Shown here: positions 31,712 through 44,730 of the stretch, one piece after another
Layout of the letters: the number at the start of each line of letters is the position of its first letter
Position numbering within the stretch: the first letter of the stretch is position 1
From: Guyanagaster necrorhizus
Lineage: Eukaryota; Basidiomycota; Agaricomycetes; Agaricales; Physalacriaceae
DNA length: 64,000 nt
Direction: 5' to 3'
NCBI RefSeq assembly: GCF_019112545.1
Contig: NW_025064880.1
Location: 2,103,870-2,167,869 of the forward strand
The notes under the pieces: generated by a model
Database searches by the model: none
Told to the model about the DNA's origin: nothing
The model's input: the letters and a program-made list of their open reading frames with translations, nothing else
Made by a program: the position numbers and the translations under genes

Positions 31712-34005
31712 TCAAACTCTTTGGTATGGTTTGATTATGATGGGCAATTGATTCCCGGCACCGGGATTATTTCTGAGCAATGGCCGTTGCACGATGGTTG
31801 ACCTTTTCGCGATCTCCGCTCCTGGGACGGCTAATTCGAATTCGAATGCTCTTAGGAGGGTGAACATGATAGCTTTCATTCTATGGATTTGGTCAGACGG
31901 AGCGCCACGAAACGGATCAAAATGCATATCACGTACTCCACTAGGGAGAAGCGGTACCCGATACACGAACGAGGGCCGCCAATGAATGACAACATATTTC
32001 CCCATACACCGGGTATAGATTTCACCGCGTCAGGAATCTTTTCCCATCTTTCTGGTCTGGTTTCCTATGATCAGCGACGGGGTACCAGTACACAAGTTAG
32101 CCGGGACGAACTTGAATTCCTTCGCGTCTTCGCCCCACAGGGCTTCATCTCGATTGACCGTAGAAATTGGTATCAGGATAGTCTGGCCTTTTCTGATCCT
32201 GATTTCGATGTTTTGAATAAGTGCCTGGTCGGCGTGGGAGTAACTACATACCTGATAGAATCCTGGACTCTGCCTTTCCTGTCGGTGAATGGCTGGCTCA
32301 AAGGGATCACATCATCTTTTCCCGCACATCGAATGGTTGAAGGGACAGGAGAATGCACGCGTAATGTCTCCCGAACAACCCAATCCAAGTAGGGTAAAGC
32401 ACTCAATTCGTCCATCGTGGGTGTATCGGTATCAACCTGAAGCAACTCATCCCGTAACTTGATCTGACTCTCTGGACTTTGAGTCAGAGCAAAAAGAGCC
32501 CATGTTGTCGCAGTGCTAACCGAGACGGTCAGGCACACAAACTATCTCTTTCAGTATCACTCACCTGGTCGTTTCGTGCCCTGCCACCAAGAAAGTCGGA
32601 ACCTCTGTTGGATACTAAGATGCACCAGACAGTCAAACAGATAGTACGATACACTTACGGGCCAAAACATCACTATCGGCCATGCGCTGATGTTCACCAA
32701 CATCAGAAGACATATTGGCCTTGACAAGTAGTGATAGAAGATCCCGAGCACTCGAGCTGCCTTTCTCCCCACTTGCTCGAAGACGGGCGTGGCTTTCATT
32801 GAGGAGCTGATTCCCAATGCGAGCCATGGTTCCGTGGGCTCTATTAATTTGGGCATCTCGTGGATCAGGCTAATCGATCGTAAATGACTGACCTGCTCAG
32901 AGACAAAGGCGGAGAACTTACGAGAAAACGTAATGCTGGAAAGAAGGTTTTGATAAAGACCAACGGATTTGCTCGCGTAGCAGTTGCAAAGATTTCGGTG
33001 AACGCTTCGTTCAGCTCGTTTGGGGTACGACTGGGGTTGAGTGCGTTGAATTTATAGTTGAAGCCTTTGCGATATGTATTAAGAAACGATAGAATGCAAA
33101 GCACCAGTACAAACCAGCTAAACCAATGACATCCAAGGTTAACGAGCTTAACCATGGGAGTACGTTAGTGTGAAAAGGCCCTTCTGCTGCCGTGCATTCT
33201 GCTGTCCATAAATCTCGTAACTAACGGTCGTCGATCAGAGAACGAATATCCGCCACAGAATTCCATACCTGAAGGGACTTTTCAAGGAATATAGTGTTGA
33301 GTTCACGAATCTGGGCGGGTCCAAAGGCCGGGTTCTGTTGTTGACGTATAAGCGTTATAGAAATCTGCGACTCTCGGCATACGCACCATAACCCTTCGCT
33401 ACAATCACAAGACCAGAAGTAATGAATGAACATTCCCATACTTTGCAATTAAATACCTGCTGCTTGTGCTTTTCTCCTTCGACGACAAGAAGGCCTGCAA
33501 CAGGCAGATTATTCGGGAGTTGGCAAAAATTGATGAAGGAAGGTAACCTTCGCCGACTATGCGCCCCAAGTTAAATCGGCTATGGGGCGGTTTGGGGTAG
33601 TCGTAAGCATTATTGAGGATGTGAGAAAGGGCCCGTTGGTCGGTCGTGATCAATCGATTCCCCTGCAAGAGATAAGTATGGAGGGAAACATGAAGAGCAA
33701 ATGCCTTACGCCAAGGATGCCAGTGTATTTAACGGTACGTCCATATAGCTTGACCCACTCAGCGTTCAAATTACTGTCCTCCTGGAAACAATCATTACAA
33801 CAACTATCGATGTTTGCTATGACCACAAGCATACCGACGCCCATATCTGCTTCAAATTCCCGAAGAAGAAGCTCGGGTTATCAGGCCCAGGAAGGTCCTT
33901 AAGGGGGGACGTGTATTCAAGGTAAAAGCTCGCAAAGAGCTTATAGAATCCGTATGCCACAAGGGTGGCCAAAAAAGTACATGCGATCTGGAGAACGACC
34001 AACAT
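31712..34005 (-). CDS. Cytochrome P450 monooxygenase (copy 2)
   Basis: Seen: ATG at 34005 begins a membrane anchor ([20 protein letters not shown]) and the proline hinge [19 protein letters not shown]. Then come [62 protein letters not shown] I-helix, [13 protein letters not shown] (ExxR), [31 protein letters not shown] and [14 protein letters not shown] (heme cysteine). It ends at 31712. Intron positions match copy 1, including the one before the IRKGQ/IKKGE block. Known: ER-anchored P450 using NADPH reductase. Inference: tandem duplicate of copy 1, diverged but intact. It probably acts on the same class of substrate (terpenoid, fatty acid or xenobiotic). Confidence 0.9.
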
Positions 34006-34335
34006 ATCAGTGAGGGGGGATGGAAGATCTGAACTGCTACCGCACTTACTCTCCACTTTTATCTAACTTTTGTGTTTTCGATCACGCATGCACGGCACTC
34101 TGACCACATCAGAAATACGTCATCGCCACGGTCCGGGTATTGACGCAATCACGGCATCGCTCCGGCCCGAAAGCCGGGTCGAACCTAATACTAGAGTACA
34201 GTTAGTCAAAAGAGCGCTGATTATTCCACCCGGGGACAAAGAATCGACTACGGTGATACCAGTAACCATACATACATAGATTTTCTCAACAAATAGAATA
34301 CAACTAGATGGTACCAACAACTTGGACAGACACTT
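34006..34335. other. Spacer upstream of P450 copy 2
   Basis: 330 bp between the P450 start and the DUF6534 stop; carries the P450 promoter. No recognised element. Confidence 0.4.
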
Positions 34336-36097
34336 CTACTGGGCGTGACAATTTTGTTCGTGAAGGACAGGCAGGTCTTTCGAACTGGACGGCGGTGATT
34401 CCTTTTCCGATGGGGTAAGGTTACCGCCCCACGCATCCTTGAGATCAGTATCGTGAGCACGCGTCGTCTCGACGTTGACGAAAACCTGGTTAGAAAAGGT
34501 AATCCATTCTAGCTAGGAGGAGTAACAGTAATGAGAGGAGTACTTACACCTGGGGTTTCGTGTACTGTACGGTGTGGCTGTAGATGAGATCAGTGAATGC
34601 TACCACATCTATATGGGAAAAAGGAAGCTTCACCATGTAGGCATTTGAGGCGTAATCACCTGAAGGCATGGCGATAACCTCAGGCTTTTTCACGTCGATT
34701 ATTTTTCTGGAGTTGAGCGCGGATAAGGCCATGTTCGCATAGAGCTTGGGCATAACGAAGGAGAGTGCTACGATGACGGATACGTCAGAAAAGGGCAAGG
34801 AGGATCGCAGGAAGAGGTCTACCAAGATAGTAGGGCCCGGACTAAATGCGCGAACATCAGTAAATCGAAGTATAGCAACGCCATGAACTCACGTCACAAA
34901 GAAACAGAATCGCTTGTGCAGATGCCAACAAGGATGTGACAAGGCCTGTCATGTTAAATGGGCATATGCACAGAGAAGAAAACTGAGATAAGACGGACCA
35001 TTTTGGACAGATACTATCCGACAAGCGGGAAGCATAAGAATGAGAAACAAGAGAGGGCTATCGGTAGACTTGCCTTGGATCATCGTGTCCAGAGTTCTGC
35101 TGGCGAGACTGAACTTGTCCTTTCGACGAAACAGATAGTGCGACATCGCGCCGGTGATAATAATGTTGGCTATGGCCGCCGGGACCAAACATACGCCAAG
35201 TGAGGCTTTGGCTTTTTCCAGGTCAGCAAACGTAGCCATATGTGCACCAACGACTCCGGAGGCGATACCACCAGCTGCAACCTATTAACCTTTTACGCGT
35301 TATAAAACAATAGGAAGGACATTACCGAATGAGGCAAGTGCAAGAACGCATATTGCCCCCGGGACCCACCATCTAGTAATAAGGGCGTGTATCCTCAAAG
35401 CAAAGAACATCAGGACCAATGGTCCGATGGTACCCTTGGGCAACGAGTCAGAACTGCAAACATCAATCGGTTCTCAATACTCACGAGAAGAACAGGTCCT
35501 AAAGGAGGCACGTCGAGTTTAATGAGAGTAGAGGTTGCTTATCAGAATTCCTCACCTGTTACAAGTGCTAATGATCATTTCAGTTAGTCTTATCCGATAT
35601 ATGAAGGAAAAAAGCGATCTCACTCCAGTAAATCTGAACAAGAGATACATCATCCGCCCACCGGGTGACCAAGACGCGATACAACCTTTTATTTCGGGAA
35701 TGAGAAGTGGCACCGGCACGACATACTTTGGAAGACAAACCAAATGAGCAAGAAGATAGTCGCCGCAAAGTCGAGCACAAAAAGAGAGGCAACGAAGGCC
35801 TTCAAACGACCATTATCCCTTCATATCAAAGATGTTGAGAAGACGGCTCGTTTACGACATTTGAGTACGCGCACTTGTAATGGAAGTTGTTGAAGTAGTT
35901 CCATGTCTTTTGAGAGTTTCAGTTCCCGCAGAATACACCAAGAATAACACTGCGGGACGCACCTGAAAAACCACAATTCCAAAGAGAACCAGAGCAAAAG
36001 TAGCACCTATTAAAACACCGTGTTAATCAACTGCGCAACTTGATGAAGGATGTCGAACCGATGAGAATCTGTGCCAGCGGGTCGGGTAGGCGCGCCA
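34336..36097 (-). CDS. DUF6534 seven-helix membrane protein
   Basis: Seen: ATG at 36097 gives MARLPDPLAQILI, then an intron to GATFALVLFGIVVFQ (helix 1). Later exons supply YFNNFHYKDNGRLKAFVASL, FVLDFAATIFLLIW, MFFALRIHALITRWW, VPGAICVLALASFG, AHMATFADLEKAKASLGVCL, IIITGAMSHYLFRRK, SSLPFSDVSVIVALSFVMPK and LYANMALSALNSRK. A hydrophilic tail (VETTRAHDTDLKDAWGG...) ends at 34336. The terminal LYANxxLxxLNxR motif, the conserved RW/W and the seven-helix order define DUF6534. Known: abundant in Agaricomycetes, topology like a GPCR, no proven ligand. Inference: plasma-membrane sensor or transporter-like protein; co-oriented with the P450s. Confidence 0.82.
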
Positions 36098-36884
36098 TTG
36101 TATCAGCTACGACGTTTCCTGTTGAACTAGAAACTCAGTGAAACAGACCAAAGAGACTTAAAGGAAATGTTGAACCGAAAAACAGAAAGATGTCGGACTT
36201 TATCTAGACCACGCGCCACGCAACGTGTAGCAGGGCCAAATAGTAAACCATCCATTGTTCCCGAGCTGTCGGCGGCCTTCGACTTCCATGGTTTCCTTTT
36301 ACTGCACAATCACGGCAAAGTAACGTTGGGGTAGTGCGTAAAATCACGAACTATGCAGGGGCATCAGCATCTTCCTGCCCATTTAGTGGTGCTGTACGGA
36401 AGACCAATCGTACCTGGAGATCGTCAAATTTCTGTCTGTCACTGTCAGCGTCCATGGAGAAAGGAAGTGAGCTCTAGGTCTTCGGGACTTAAGCTGATAC
36501 TTTCCCGTACCGCAGTTGAGCTGAGGTAGATACAACCGCCTGTGACTCAAACCGGAGGAATTGAGGTTTTTTTAGACAGTGACATCGGAATTAACTGTTT
36601 TTGAGCGCTTAGAAGCTGCCGGTGGCAGGGATGATTGAAGCCCTTCTTGGGATCGAAAAAGAGTATATGGAGAATGTCCATAAGGTTTAGTCGTACGTTG
36701 TTTGAAGTACTGTATGTAACTTACAGTGATTGGAAGGCGAGATGGGACAGATAATACCCGACTCGTGGGATTGGATGGAAAGAAGCTGCCGGACCGTAAG
36801 CCGGACGATGCCGCGTTTAATTGTTTCGCGGATAACGAGGCCTCTGAAATGTAGAAAAATGGATGCCGCTGCCAGGCTACGGAG
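36098..36884. other. Intergenic, about 790 bp
   Basis: DUF6534 promoter and methyltransferase 3' region. The open frame at 36730-37098 (+) is antisense to the methyltransferase. No independent gene supported. Confidence 0.45.
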
Positions 36885-37748
36885 TCACATAGACAACGAA
36901 GGTTTCTCTCCTTTCGCGAGGAATATTTTTACACCATGCCCATGCATCTTGGCCGAAATGATTTTTTCGAGTGAAAACGCGTCCAGCCCGGCTCTGTCGA
37001 ACATCTCTTTCATTTGCTCTTCCTTGAAACCAGTTTTATGGGGGACGATATCAGCATGTGCATTAGGAAAGGCCGCGTCGTCATTTTCAGCCTGGTAATC
37101 CGTGACCAGAAGAGTTCCGCCGGGCTTTACGAAAAAAGTCAGACGCTTGGTCGTTTCCTGGGGGAAAGGCAGATGGTGGTACGCCATGGCACACTGCAGC
37201 CTCCAATTATTTCGTGTTTTCCGGAATGAAACTTGGACTGTTACTCGCCAGGACGACGTCAAATTTTGATCCGTCAAGCTCGCCTTCTTCTCCTTTAAGA
37301 TCGATACAGAGTGCTCTCATGTCCTCTGGAGGTATTCCTTGGTTGTGGACACGGGTGTTGTACTTGTCGACCATGCCTTGACTTATATCGATGCCCAGGA
37401 TGCTTTTGCAATGTGGTGCAAGTTGCCTGGACATCAGACCTATAACGTTTAGCAACGTCAATGATGCTCAGTCATTTGACAATGTGTACCTGTGCCGCAA
37501 GCGAAATCCAGCAACGTTGTCGATTCTTCATTAAACGGGTACGCTCTTTGAATTGACTGGGCTAGTCTGGATTTTGGCTGATGGTGAATCTCATATTTTA
37601 TGTCCTTGTCACGTACTCACCTCTGAGCGGGCTTAAGAGACTGAGGAGGGTCATCATACTTATCCGCCACCTTGTCGAAATATTCTCTATTTGCTGAAGT
37701 AAAATCATGTCCGTTTCTACTGGTCAAGTCAAGATCTTGATGGAACAT
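36885..37748 (-). CDS. SAM-dependent methyltransferase, class I
   Basis: Seen: ATG at 37748 starts MFHQDLDLTSRNGHDFTSAN, then REYFDKVADKYDDPP. Motif I is LDFACGTG, with SRQLAPHCKSILGIDISQGM (acidic residue after strand 2), MRALCIDLKG, FDVVL, CAMAYHH, LTFFVKPGGTLLVTDY and a C-terminal strand pair ending at 36885. Four exons. The FDVVL to CAMAYHH junction fits best with a GC donor (GCGAGT, about 37251) and acceptor CTGCAG. Known: a small cytosolic fungal methyltransferase fold (Methyltransf_11/12 type). Inference: methylates a small molecule or protein; substrate unknown. Context with two P450s suggests tailoring of a secondary metabolite, but no backbone enzyme is present here. Confidence 0.87.
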
Positions 37749-38144
37749 AATGTTTCTGTCACTATGATGATAACGTCAATAGGATCAGTAGCAGTGCCTA
37801 GGGCGCAAACTTCGAAGTTATTGACCTTGTAAGACCGGAAGCCTTCACCCCTTCCTGAGCAGGCCAGCTTCCAACCGTCAGGCAATTTCAAGACAGTTTT
37901 CCAGAAATTTTGTATCAGTTTCTCCGTGACAATCACAAGTCATCGCCCAATTTGGTCCATCAGTGGGACTTGGCGACGGGGAGGACCGAATGCAGTATTT
38001 CCCCTCCTCCCGCCAGCTATTCCATCTTGCTCTTCACCGTCTTCTGCTGCCTATTTTCCTTGAAGGATCACATAGAGGGCCATCTATCCACAGGTGGCAA
38101 CCAATCACCTGTCACCGTTTTCCCTGATTGACGGCGGACCTGAA
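37749..38144. promoter_or_regulatory. Divergent promoter methyltransferase/membrane protein
   Basis: 396 bp between divergent starts. C/T-rich blocks are present around 37980-38090. No specific site identified. Confidence 0.4.
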
Positions 38145-38976
38145 ATGACGCCTAATATTTATCACCGCGCTCCACTTACCGACTCCCTTGAAATATTAGG
38201 AGATGCTCTGGAGAAACGAGGCATTCCGAAAATTGGAGGTTCCTTCGGTGGTGGGTTCCACAGAAATTCCAATTGTTTGCTGACTCACCATTCCTTTCCA
38301 TTCCATTCTATTAGGATTCATCGCCCTTGTCGTCGGGCTAAGTCTCATCATTTTGATATCATGTATTTCTATCTTCATTATCCTGCAAAGAGAAGGACAC
38401 GCCTTGGATGAGGAACGGGAGATTCGACGGCGACGATATCAGCAGCAAGCATTAGAATACACGTATGGACCTACACCCACGCCCAGTGCGCAGTCATCGT
38501 GGTCGTCGAAAATCAAGAGCGTCTTTGGAGGCAAATCAGGTAGCGACAATGGGTTGAAAAGGGGCTGGATGCAGGCAGGATCAGGAGACGATTGGGAATC
38601 CGAACCGATAGAGGAAGGGCGGCACTCCTTGCATGGCAGCATGCAGATGACGTACTCGCCACCCCCGGATGCGCCCTTCCACCCACCATTACAGCCATCA
38701 CAGTCTACTTCTAGCGTCCGCTTTGATATTCCGGGTGTACCAGACTTACCCTATCTAAGGTCGCTGTCTTCGCATTCACTCCATCCGTCCCTACCAAATA
38801 TCCACAGCAGGATATCTTCGCCGACACCCTCAGATACGCTTTCGCCAGGCGATGATGGAGTCGCCGTGTCACCAGAACCTATTGTTCGTCCTGTTGAGCA
38901 TCACGAAAGAAGACAGTCGTCTGGAACGTCAATGCGGACATTCAACGGGGGAACAAAGTTTTTGGAGGCATTGTAG
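38145..38976 (+). CDS. Hypothetical single-pass membrane protein
   Basis: Seen: exon 1 from ATG 38145 (MTPNIYHRAPLTDSLEILGD, then EKRGIPKIGGSFG). An intron (GTGGTG...ATTAG, about 38250-38315) leads to a transmembrane helix FIALVVGLSLIILISCISIF. A basic stop-transfer and helix follow (EEREIRRRRYQQQALEY), then a long cytoplasmic-type tail rich in Pro and Ser with VRFDIPGVPDLPYLRSLSSH. Stop at 38976. No signal peptide precedes the helix, so type III or tail-like topology with the long C-terminus inside is likely. Not recognised. The conserved-looking ends of the tail suggest phospho-regulated interaction sites. Confidence 0.65.
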
Positions 38977-39206
38977 CAAGCCGTTCATCCTCTTGTACAT
39001 CACTTCTCGAACATTGTACTGTAATCATTTATCTGTACAGGACTTGCTTTGCTCCCTAGCGTAATTTCTGGATTTTTATCGCCACTTACACACACTTTAC
39101 ACACTTATTATAGTCTTCGAATAACGTCATGTGTCGGTAGCGAAAGTGACCAAATAAATTCGTTACAATACCGTCTGCTAATAACTTACACACGCAACAG
39201 TAAGGG

Positions 39207-42200
39207 TTAGCTCCATTCACAACAACATCCACAGCCGGAAGGACAGGACGTAACGTCCGCCATTTTTGAGCATGATATGTGAAGCACATGAAGACAGTGC
39301 ACACAGCTTCGCGAAAGACCTAATAAACCGGTACCGTAAAGGTCAAGAAGGTCCACAGCGGCACACATAAATATGTACCTTTGACAGGAAGACGACAAAC
39401 GGAGCATGAAGGCATCATCGCCCGATGGCTACACGAAGTGCACACGCTAACACCATGCGGAATATCGCCCTGACAGCCGAAAACCGTACATCTATGAACA
39501 ATACCTGCGTTCCTCGTACATAAACAACCAACGGCGCGTATAACACTGGACGCTCACCGATCTCGTGCTGACCGATATCCCAGGACATCTCTTGTCCGTG
39601 AACGGCCTTCAGTAGCTCGAGTCGCTTATGGTACAGCTGCCAGCTGAATAAAACTTCAGCGTAAGCATACACAGAGTTCAGGAATTGCTGGATTTCCGAT
39701 CTATCAAATAAAGACGCAACACTACAAGCGCCAGGTATCAGCCATCGGCGGTAGTGAGCATGAGTAAACGACACATACCTTTCCTCATCCAGCGGCTCTT
39801 CCACTATTATACGTTTTCCTGTTCCCCCGACAACACGATGGCCAACGCTAGATCCTTGCGATTGCATCGATACCGACGCAGGCGAGAACGACACCGATTG
39901 CCTATGCTCCCTCTCGTTCCAAGATTTTGACACTGCAATGTCTTTCTGCGTTACCTTACTGTGAGGCGGCTTCGGTGAATCAGGACCATGCCGCACGCGA
40001 TCACTTCGATCGGGGATGGGTACCGATCTAGTCTTAACAAGCAGGGGTCGAGCCTCCATGGTTGGCGTGGCTAATCCATCTTTGATGGTGTCCTGTACAC
40101 CGCCCATGAGCTGTCGCATAGTGCCAGTGTTGAACAAACTTGACCAGGAGCCTCGAGAAGAAGCAGACGATGATATGGACGGCGTTGAATTCAAGATTTT
40201 GGGGGACGCAGAAGGAAGGCGGGGCCATACAGGCGATTTTAGACTATCACGGTCCATTCTACTTCTCATACTGAAGTAATCGAAGCCGTCGGGATGGCCG
40301 GAACGTAGAGGAGGAGTGTTAACGTTCTTTGGATCTGGGCTTCTCATTGTGCTCTCCAAAGACTCGTGGTTATCAAAGGCTTGGAGCACTATCATAGACA
40401 TCATCGCTAGCATTTGCACGTCTTTTTGCCGAGTTAGCTCTGCAATGCTGAAGCAGAAATGTCAGACCTACAGACAACCATACAAAACCAAGATACGTAC
40501 AGGCGACGTATAACTTGCCATAGTAGAGGACTCGATTTAACAATCCAATCGGCGTCTTGCACAGGCCCTTCGACATGGAACAAAGCACGAAGAGTAATGA
40601 ATATCCGCTCATGATCAAACCGGTGATACTCTCTCGCCACAACAGCGTTCCTATCGCACACATCCGAGAGACTATGCGATTGAAACACATAACGCATCGC
40701 AACTTTCTTGTCACTCCCGGCAATATGCGATATCGTCCCGATAGAGAGCGTACTACGCCGCAACGGAATCACAAAGTGATCGGGCACCTCCCCCTGTAGC
40801 CGCGAGTCAAAATTATGCCGAAAACGTTCCTGGGAGAACGTGAAGAAATTGGTCATAACACGTAGAATGTTTTCTCCGTTGTCAGACGGGCGTGAATCGG
40901 CTGACGACTTTCCGGAACGATCAGAAGCGATGGTGCCAAGACGGCGGACCGCTTCAGCGACGAGCGACGGAGACTGGTAAATGCTGACGGTGGTTGAAGA
41001 ATTTTGGGGTGTTGACGGCTTTGTCGGAGAATCGGAGCGGCTGCTGCGTAGAACATTGCGTACAATCCTTGGTGGCGCACGGAAGAAACATACAAACTCT
41101 CCTGTGGATGACGATTTAGTAAAAGCCTGCAAGGAATCCATTTACCTACCATTTGGACCAAATGTTCCTTGAGATGTACATGGCTCGGCCAAGTTTTTGT
41201 GGTTCCTCAGTGTCAGAGAAAAGTCCTTGTCTTTCTTTTCGTCGTCGTCGTCATCAGAGGATCCAGAGTCCAGATGGTTGCGTGCCTCTGTTCGACCATT
41301 CTCTTCCTCGTTAGCGCAAAGGAGAAATCTCAGGCAAGCCTCAAGACAAGGCCTCCGGGTTTCTCTGATCGCCTTCAGACGTCGGAGGATGAAGGCGCGA
41401 TTCTTGATAGAGATAAGGGGACTTTGTTCAAGATTTACGGTCGGCGTCCCATCAGGGTGTGCTGCTTGAGGATAATCACGAGGAAAAGTGAACGTAACCC
41501 TCATGAAGACCGTAGAGGATTCTCCCCAAGGTCCATATAGTCCCAGCGTGCAAGTTCGCTTCTTCGTTAGATCGTGCTGAAGAGAAGTTAAGTGACATTC
41601 AGAAGGCATTCGAACATCTCTGACCTTCTCCAAAGTAACTTTCCAAGCAGCCAATTTCGTGAGCGCAGAAGTAATTCTGCATAAGATTTATAAGGAATAC
41701 AGCTGAATTGACTTAGCGAAATGTACTCACTCATCCTGTAACGATTGGTTCGCCTCCTCTCCTAAAAGTCTATTTCTGCTCTCACTTCTCTTTTTGCTGT
41801 CGCTTCCTGCAGTGTCTCCGAGACCCGAGTCGCCTCGCGATCTGGAACCCATCCTCGACACCTCCGCGCTATTACGGCCACTGCCAGGTCCTGAAGAGCT
41901 CCCTCTTCGTTTCTCTACCTTAACACTTGACAACCAAGTCAACGCATCCACTCTCGTGTTAACAAATTTGCTACCAGTATTTCCCCTCGTCATCTTATTG
42001 TATGAGGCAGTGACAGGATGTTTGGAAGCTCGAGATCGAGAGTGCGGAGTTGGTGTTGAAGACGCCACTAATTTCTCGCGAGGAGGGGCACCAGCACGAA
42101 CCTCGGCAAGAATTGAACGGTGACCGATAGGTGCCGACAAAAGCGGAGAGTTTTTTGAAGCTTGGGGAGGGTTTCGGAAAGAGAAGGTGCGTCGTTCGTC

Positions 42201-43739
42201 GCTAGCCGTTTTGCGTCCTCGTGAGATTGGTGGGTCATGGCCAACCCTCTGTTATTGTCACATCAGCACCAGGCAGGGGAATACGTATTGGTGCAAAATT
42301 ACCCGCAATGATTCGGGGTCGACTGGCCAGAACCTTAAAGTCCGGTCTTTCGACCATGTTATAAGCTGGATATCTGAGTCGTCCTTGCCACCTCTCCTCC
42401 ATACGAATTCTTTTACAACGTCTGTATGTCCTTCGAACACGTCGACGGGAGTTGTTGGGTCGGAGCGTGCATACATCTCAAGAATCGCCTCCCCTCTCTG
42501 CGCTAAACTCATTACACCATGGCCGAACGGCAAGTTCTTGGCACGCCAAACAGGATACGTCGTGTGTATCACAGTTTTGGGCTCTTGAGGTGATGCGTTC
42601 ACGTCCCACATTTTGATCGTCTTGTCTAATGAACAGGTGACTATCTCATTGGATTCCTGGTGAGACCAGTCAATGCCGTATATTTTGGAATTATGAGCTG
42701 CAATTCTGGAGATAGGAAGAGAGCCTTTACGCCTATCCCAGATGAGCACTTCATTGGAATGAGATGAAGCGAGAATGTTGGCATCTTGTCGACTCCATTT
42801 GACTTGCGTCCCCGGAGCTGGCTATTATAAGACGTAGCTTTGAATAAAATATGCAGTCATCTTACAGTTGAAAGCGCAGAGTCCTTATCGTTTTCATGAG
42901 CTTGACTAACCCCCTAGAGGTGCACTTGACATACCAAATATTGGCTTTCGGGGTTCTCTAAGATCCCATGCCCATACCCATGAATCAATGCCAGTGCTCA
43001 CAACTGTATCGAACTCAGTTGTATGCCAATTTATGTCAGTGACAGCGCGATAGTGAGCGTAGAGAATATGTTCGATATTTGACTTTCCTGTGGCCATGAG
43101 ATTCCATATCAACCTATGGACGTTATCAGAGACGCAGGTATGAGATAAATGACACATACAATTTCTCGCTGGACGTGGAAACGATGTACTGTGCTCGAGA
43201 AGTATGTGGATTCCATTGAACGTCTGCTACATCCCATGTGCCACCTTGGGGAAGAAAACGCGGGATTTCCAGAGGCGCTTCGAGGTCAATTATGAATAGA
43301 CCCCTCCGTCTAAAATGATAGTTCAAAGGGAGAACCGGAATAGTATCCAGTGTACATACGCAGCAAGGACAATGTCCCGAGAAGCCGGGCCGATACTCAT
43401 CTAAGCTCGTGAGCCGGCGGTAGAACAGAAGATTGGCGAGACATTACTCACGTTGCCAACAGCATCCCCAACCAACTCCTTCATGTCTATTTGCAGGCTC
43501 TCATGAAAGTTTACATGATCCTCGGGTGACGACACTCCGTCGTTGGTCATCCTAGGATCACTAGCATGTGCCTCTTGCATCGACGGCGTCCAAGACGGTC
43601 GCATGGTTGATATCTTGCTTGACGATGGCTGAGAAGAGAGGGACATGTCCGTCTGAAATTTTATTGTTACTGAGACGTTGTCGAAAGATCTTGAACCTGG
43701 TAGAGGGTCGTACGAAGATGCTAATAGTGATGGGGCCAT
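39207..43739 (-). CDS. MTC5: WDR59/Mtc5 (Sea3) subunit of the SEACAT/GATOR2 complex
   Basis: Seen: ATG at 43739 (MAPSLLASSYDPLPGSRSFD). WD40 repeats follow (GRGLFIIDLEAP-type; WDVADVQWNPH; AHYRAVTDINWHTTE; VWAWDLREPRKPIFG; QVKWSRQDANILASSH; IAAHNSKIYGIDWSHQ; TIKMWDVNASP; FEGHTDVVKEFVW). Next is an RWD domain (RVTFTFPRDYPQAAHPDGTP, about 41400-41600), a long Ser-rich middle, and a C-terminal zinc-binding RING-like block (CSVCRLPVKGLSRSCVHCLH, HISC, then CPSGCGCCCEW) ending at 39207. More than ten introns. Known: WDR59/Sea3 assembles with Sea2/WDR24, Sea4/Mios, Seh1 and Sec13 and promotes TORC1 by opposing GATOR1/SEACIT at the vacuole. Inference: complete single gene; all three diagnostic domains are present in order. 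Confidence 0.92.
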
Positions 43740-44268
43740 TGAAAGCTATATTACTCGGTTCATTGCTGTACTGGAGTAAGTGCAAGATGGCAATTCTTTT
43801 CACTTCGAAAACCAGGTGGTTCGCGAAAGCGCGATGAGACCTAAACTTGAGACGCGTCGTCAGTCGTTCTCATATCAAACGCCGCGGTGATATGAATACC
43901 AGAAGATTCAGCTGCTTGTTAAAGCCAGAAATCTGTCGATGCTGGTATACAAAGGATGGGAGAAGGGATGAAAGATTGGTCAAAGAGTCGTGACGGAAGT
44001 AGTGAAGAGAGGTGAACGGCAAGCTCCGAAATGGCTTACGTCGGAAACCGGACCGGCCTCTAGATACTTCTTACGAAGAAATACGTACGCTTTGTGTTGG
44101 GGAACGTCGATAGAAAAGAACCGCTCGAAGAGAGAAGTGCACGAAACCCTTGCTCGCTGTGAAAAATACATCACTATTGCCATATGGTAACGAGTATTAT
44201 AGTAACGAATGGCAAGGGAGTGCGGTGGACCGATATAAGATAGAAATTTAACTCAAAGCACAGGAACC
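43740..44268. other. Promoter of MTC5 homologue
   Basis: About 530 bp between two minus-strand genes. Short ORFs (43980-44190) on both strands lack motifs. Confidence 0.45.
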
Positions 44269-44730
44269 CTAGTCTTCTGTCACAGGCCCTTCCTCGTTCT
44301 TGGGCTTGGGCTTCTCCTTTCCAGAGCATCCTCCACCGGCTTCGGGAGGGTTTATTGGCTCGCCTCCATCCTTCCCAGAGCCTTTCTGAGTGTGTTTTGC
44401 TAGACGGCTGTGTTCTGTATTCAGCTGTTCTTCGTGCTTTGGCTTGGGCCAATCGCTGGCCTTGGCGAGAAGACTCTGAGCCCCGTTTCTAAATTGCGCA
44501 TGAGAAAACTTGTCCTCCTTGACGAAGGTGTTGGTGAGAAAGAATGCTCCGACAAGGCGCTGGTCGGGGCGGGCGCTAGCGTGCAAGAACAAACCCAAAG
44601 GTACGTTAGGGGGCTTTAAGAGGAAGAGTATAGATGGTATAGTGGAATGCTGAATATGCCGTTTGATTCGCAAGTAAAAGGCAATGCTGAAGGCGAAGGC
44701 TAGGAGAAATGCAAGAGTATGATAGAACAT
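44269..44730 (-). CDS. Small hypothetical membrane protein
   Basis: Seen: one exon of 153 codons from ATG 44730. It begins with an N-terminal hydrophobic helix (MFYHTLAFLLAFAFSIAFYL) that could be a signal anchor. A middle part follows (VPLGLFLHASARPDQRLVGA, TFVKEDKFSHAQFRNGAQSL), then a hydrophilic Lys/Glu/Gly-rich end (KPKNEEGPVTED). The composition and the compact TM plus charged tail look real, but I do not recognise the family. Inference: ER or mitochondrial membrane-associated protein; function unknown. Confidence 0.5.
   Translation of the reverse strand: MFYHTLAFLLAFAFSIAFYLRIKRHIQHSTIPSILFLLKPPNVPLGLFLHASARPDQRLVGAFFLTNTFVKEDKFSHAQFRNGAQSLLAKASDWPKPKHEEQLNTEHSRLAKHTQKGSGKDGGEPINPPEAGGGCSGKEKPKPKNEEGPVTED

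Noticed and set aside
36730..37098. 122-codon plus-strand frame
   Set aside because: Antisense shadow of the methyltransferase exon.
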